Positions 62,177 to 64,000 of a stretch of DNA of 64,000 nucleotides are shown here, in pieces. The stretch is taken from positions 496,001 to 560,000 of the forward strand of contig NZ_JABBNC010000001.1 of the NCBI RefSeq assembly GCF_012933445.1. The letters are read 5' to 3'. Position 1 is the first letter of the stretch. The number at the start of each line of letters is the position of its first letter. Origin of the DNA: Actinoplanes sp. TBRC 11911. GTDB taxonomy: Bacteria > Actinomycetota > Actinomycetes > Mycobacteriales > Micromonosporaceae. Position numbers and translations under genes: made by a program. The notes beneath the pieces were generated by a model that did no database searches, was not told the origin of the DNA, and was given only the letters and a program-made list of their open reading frames with translations.

Positions 62177-63145
62177 ATGAGTGCTGACCGCACGCTGGAC
62201 TGGGCGGCGTTGACCGCCGAGCAGCGCGCCCGGTGGACGACGGTCCTGGACCACCTGATCGGCGCTCTGCCCGCGCACGGTTGCCGGATCCTGATCGACG
62301 GCGCCGACGGCGCGGCCGATCTGCTCGGCGACGGCCTGAGGACGGGGCTGGAGCGGCAGGGACGCTCGACGACCCGGACGCCGGACGGGCTCGTCGTGGA
62401 CGAGCCCGTCGAGAGCGCCTGGCGGATGCGGGTGTGGGTCCGCGGCGACGAGCCGGGCACCAGTGCCGACGAGCCCGACGTGGTCGTCGACCTGGTCGAT
62501 CCGCACTGGCCGGTGCTGCGGCACGCGGATCCCGGCCTGATCGCGGCCGATCTCTGGCATCGGGCCGAGTCCCGGGCGTTCTTCGCCGCGCGGGCCACCA
62601 CCTGGGACAGCAAGTTCGGCGCGGATCTGCCCGCGTACGCCGCGGCCGTCGTCGAGGCGAGCATCGCCGTGGGCGGGGTCGCGGTCGACGTCGGCTGCGG
62701 CACCGGCCGGGCGCTGCCGGCCCTGCGCGACGCCGTCGGACCCGGCGGAACGGTCATCGGGGTCGACCACACGCCGCAGATGCTCGCCGCCGCCGGCGAC
62801 CACGCCCGGGCCGGCGACGCCGTGCTTCTGCTGGCGGACGCCGGCAACCTGCCGCTGGCCGGCCGCAGTGTCGACGCGGTGTTCGCGGCCGGCCTGATCA
62901 ACCATCTGCCCGACCCGGACGCCGGCCTGGCCGAACTGGCCCGCGTCACGCGCCGCGGCGGCCGGCTCGTGCTGTTCCACCCGTCCGGCCGGGCCGCCCT
63001 CGCCGCCCGGCACGGCCGCGCGCTGCGCCCGGACGAGCCGCTGGCCGAGCACGTGCTGCGCGCCTCCACCGCGCGCACCGGCTGGCAGCTCACCACGTAT
63101 CAGGACCCGCCGCATCGGTTCCTGGCCGTCGCCGTACGCCGATAA
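62177..63145 (+). CDS. SAM-dependent methyltransferase with degenerate N-terminal P-loop domain
   Basis: A 322-residue protein. The C-terminal half is a class I methyltransferase: VAVDVGCGTGRALPAL near 168-183, then VIGVDHTPQML and the LPLAGRSVDAVFAAGLINHL motif. The first 60 residues look like the start of a uridine-kinase-type NTPase (CRILIDGADGAADLLGDGL), but the GKS/T of Walker A is gone, so ATP binding is unlikely. ATG 62177 is the best start. The methyl acceptor is unknown. Confidence 0.8.
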   Translation: MSADRTLDWAALTAEQRARWTTVLDHLIGALPAHGCRILIDGADGAADLLGDGLRTGLERQGRSTTRTPDGLVVDEPVESAWRMRVWVRGDEPGTSADEPDVVVDLVDPHWPVLRHADPGLIAADLWHRAESRAFFAARATTWDSKFGADLPAYAAAVVEASIAVGGVAVDVGCGTGRALPALRDAVGPGGTVIGVDHTPQMLAAAGDHARAGDAVLLLADAGNLPLAGRSVDAVFAAGLINHLPDPDAGLAELARVTRRGGRLVLFHPSGRAALAARHGRALRPDEPLAEHVLRASTARTGWQLTTYQDPPHRFLAVAVRR

Positions 63146-63206
63146 CCCGATTGCACCCTCGGCCGGGACGGCCGTGCACCCGTCGGGACGCACGCTTCTC
63201 CGGGTG

Positions 63207-64000
63207 ATGAAGCGACTCTGGGTTTCCCTCGTGGTGCTGCTCGCCGCCACCCTGACGGGCTCCGGTACGCCGGCGCAGGCCGCGATCCCGAGCGCCGCGC
63301 AGACGTGGTCGGACCTGATGCGCCGCAGCCTCACCGCGACCCCGGGCCCCGCGCGACTGCGCATAAGCCTCGCCGCTCAGCAGAACGGGTGCGCGAGCGG
63401 GGCCACCGAGGTCACCTCGGCCCGAGCCGCGATCGCCACCGCTCAGGCCGGGCTCACCGCGGCCGCCGCCGCCGACACCGCCGCCCGGACCCGATACCTG
63501 GCCGCGACCCAGGCCGTGGCCGGCGCCAGGAAGACCATGCTCCGGGTCCAACGGCAACGTCCGTATCGCAGCGCCCGGGTCGCCCACGCGAAGAGCGCTG
63601 TCGCCATCGTCACGAAGACGATGATCACGCGCCGGGCGCAGTCGGGGAAGGCGACGGCGGCACTCACCGCGGCGCGCACCGGGCTGAGCATCGCTACCAC
63701 GCGGCTGGCCGGCGCGACCTCCCGATGGAAGACCACGTGTGCGGCCGTCAAGGTGACGCAGCAGAAGCTGACCGGCACCGCGCCCACCGCCGAGCTCACC
63801 GCTCGGGCCGCCGCGATCAGCCGCGACGTCGTCACCCAGGTCCGCGCCACGTTCACCACCGCGGACGCGACCACCGTCTACGGCATCACCGTGCACCGCA
63901 GCGTCGCGTTCGCCTTCCAGCGGATGATCGACGACGCGAAGGCGGACGGGATCGTGCTGTCCGGCGGCGGATTCCGGACCAGGCAGCGCCAGATCGAACT
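63207..64000 (+). CDS. M15-family D-Ala-D-Ala carboxypeptidase (VanY-like), 3' end outside window
   Basis: An open frame from ATG 63207 reaches the window edge (264 codons). A signal peptide (LWVSLVVLLAATLTGSG, cut near AQA) is followed by about 190 residues of alanine-rich helical sequence, probably a coiled coil. Then comes the start of a VanY-type peptidase domain: VHRSVAFAFQRMIDDAKADG and LSGGGFRTRQRQIEL. The zinc ligands lie beyond the edge. It would trim cell-wall peptides. GTG 63204 is an alternative start. Confidence 0.75.
   Translation, partial: MKRLWVSLVVLLAATLTGSGTPAQAAIPSAAQTWSDLMRRSLTATPGPARLRISLAAQQNGCASGATEVTSARAAIATAQAGLTAAAAADTAARTRYLAATQAVAGARKTMLRVQRQRPYRSARVAHAKSAVAIVTKTMITRRAQSGKATAALTAARTGLSIATTRLAGATSRWKTTCAAVKVTQQKLTGTAPTAELTARAAAISRDVVTQVRATFTTADATTVYGITVHRSVAFAFQRMIDDAKADGIVLSGGGFRTRQRQIE

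Overview
The window is high-GC actinobacterial DNA, most likely from the Micromonosporaceae (an Actinoplanes-like genome). This is inferred from the G+C-rich third codon positions, frequent GTG starts, 4-bp ATGA/GTGA stop-start overlaps, LAL-type LuxR regulators, MacAB-like export operons beside two-component systems, and an adenosylcobalamin riboswitch ahead of class I ribonucleotide reductase genes. No rRNA, tRNA, insertion sequence, integrase, phage gene or CRISPR array was seen. About 55 genes are supported; Lon (left edge) and a VanY-type peptidase (right edge) are cut by the window.

Layout. 0-4.4 kb: end of lon with a strong terminator, a small unknown gene, a decayed thioredoxin-like gene, a DsbD-like lipoprotein and a TPM-domain membrane protein. 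4.4-5.5 kb: a repeat island. 5.5-11.2 kb (minus strand): a methyltransferase, then an ABC exporter followed 3 bp later by a large beta-propeller/phosphoesterase. 11.3-21 kb: three two-component systems around a lipoprotein/MacA-like/ABC/MacB-like efflux operon. 21.3-24.8 kb: a secreted multidomain GH87-like alpha-1,3-glucanase. 24.9-36.5 kb: three MFS transporters, two TetR repressors, an OtrA/TetM-like ribosome protection factor, a LAL regulator and a sugar O-acetyltransferase. 36.4-42.9 kb: an ECF42-type sigma factor with YCII and VOC partners, a CmtR-like repressor with a CDF metal exporter, an aquaporin, a VOC protein, an NAD kinase and an epoxide-hydrolase-like enzyme. 42.9-44.1 kb: a second large repeat island. 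44.2-55.9 kb: a LAL regulator and an oxidoreductase-rich stretch (three SDRs, GMC oxidoreductase, FAD monooxygenase, VOC) with AraC, MarR and LysR regulators. 56-64 kb: PhoU, a third hairpin-repeat array, then a cobalamin block: riboswitch-nrdA-nrdB and riboswitch-cbtB-cbtA, followed by a methyltransferase with a degenerate P-loop and the VanY-type peptidase.

How genes work together. The cobalamin block has a clear logic: one riboswitch would shut off B12-independent nucleotide reduction when adenosylcobalamin is plentiful, and a second one controls cobalt import. Several transport genes carry recognisable local control: TetR/MFS at 35.2 kb share an exceptionally perfect 43-bp operator, the CmtR-like repressor has a long inverted repeat at its own start, and the TetR at 28.3 kb has overlapping palindromes at its start codon.

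The least explained material is non-coding. A 45-nt hairpin repeat forms two tandem arrays 52 kb apart in opposite orientation (4.6 kb and 56.8 kb). A different 45-nt hairpin (arms ACCTTGGAGAGTT) occurs singly in three intergenic islands (5.1, 26.4 and 43.6 kb). Most of these islands sit between convergent genes and are next to other tandem repeats.
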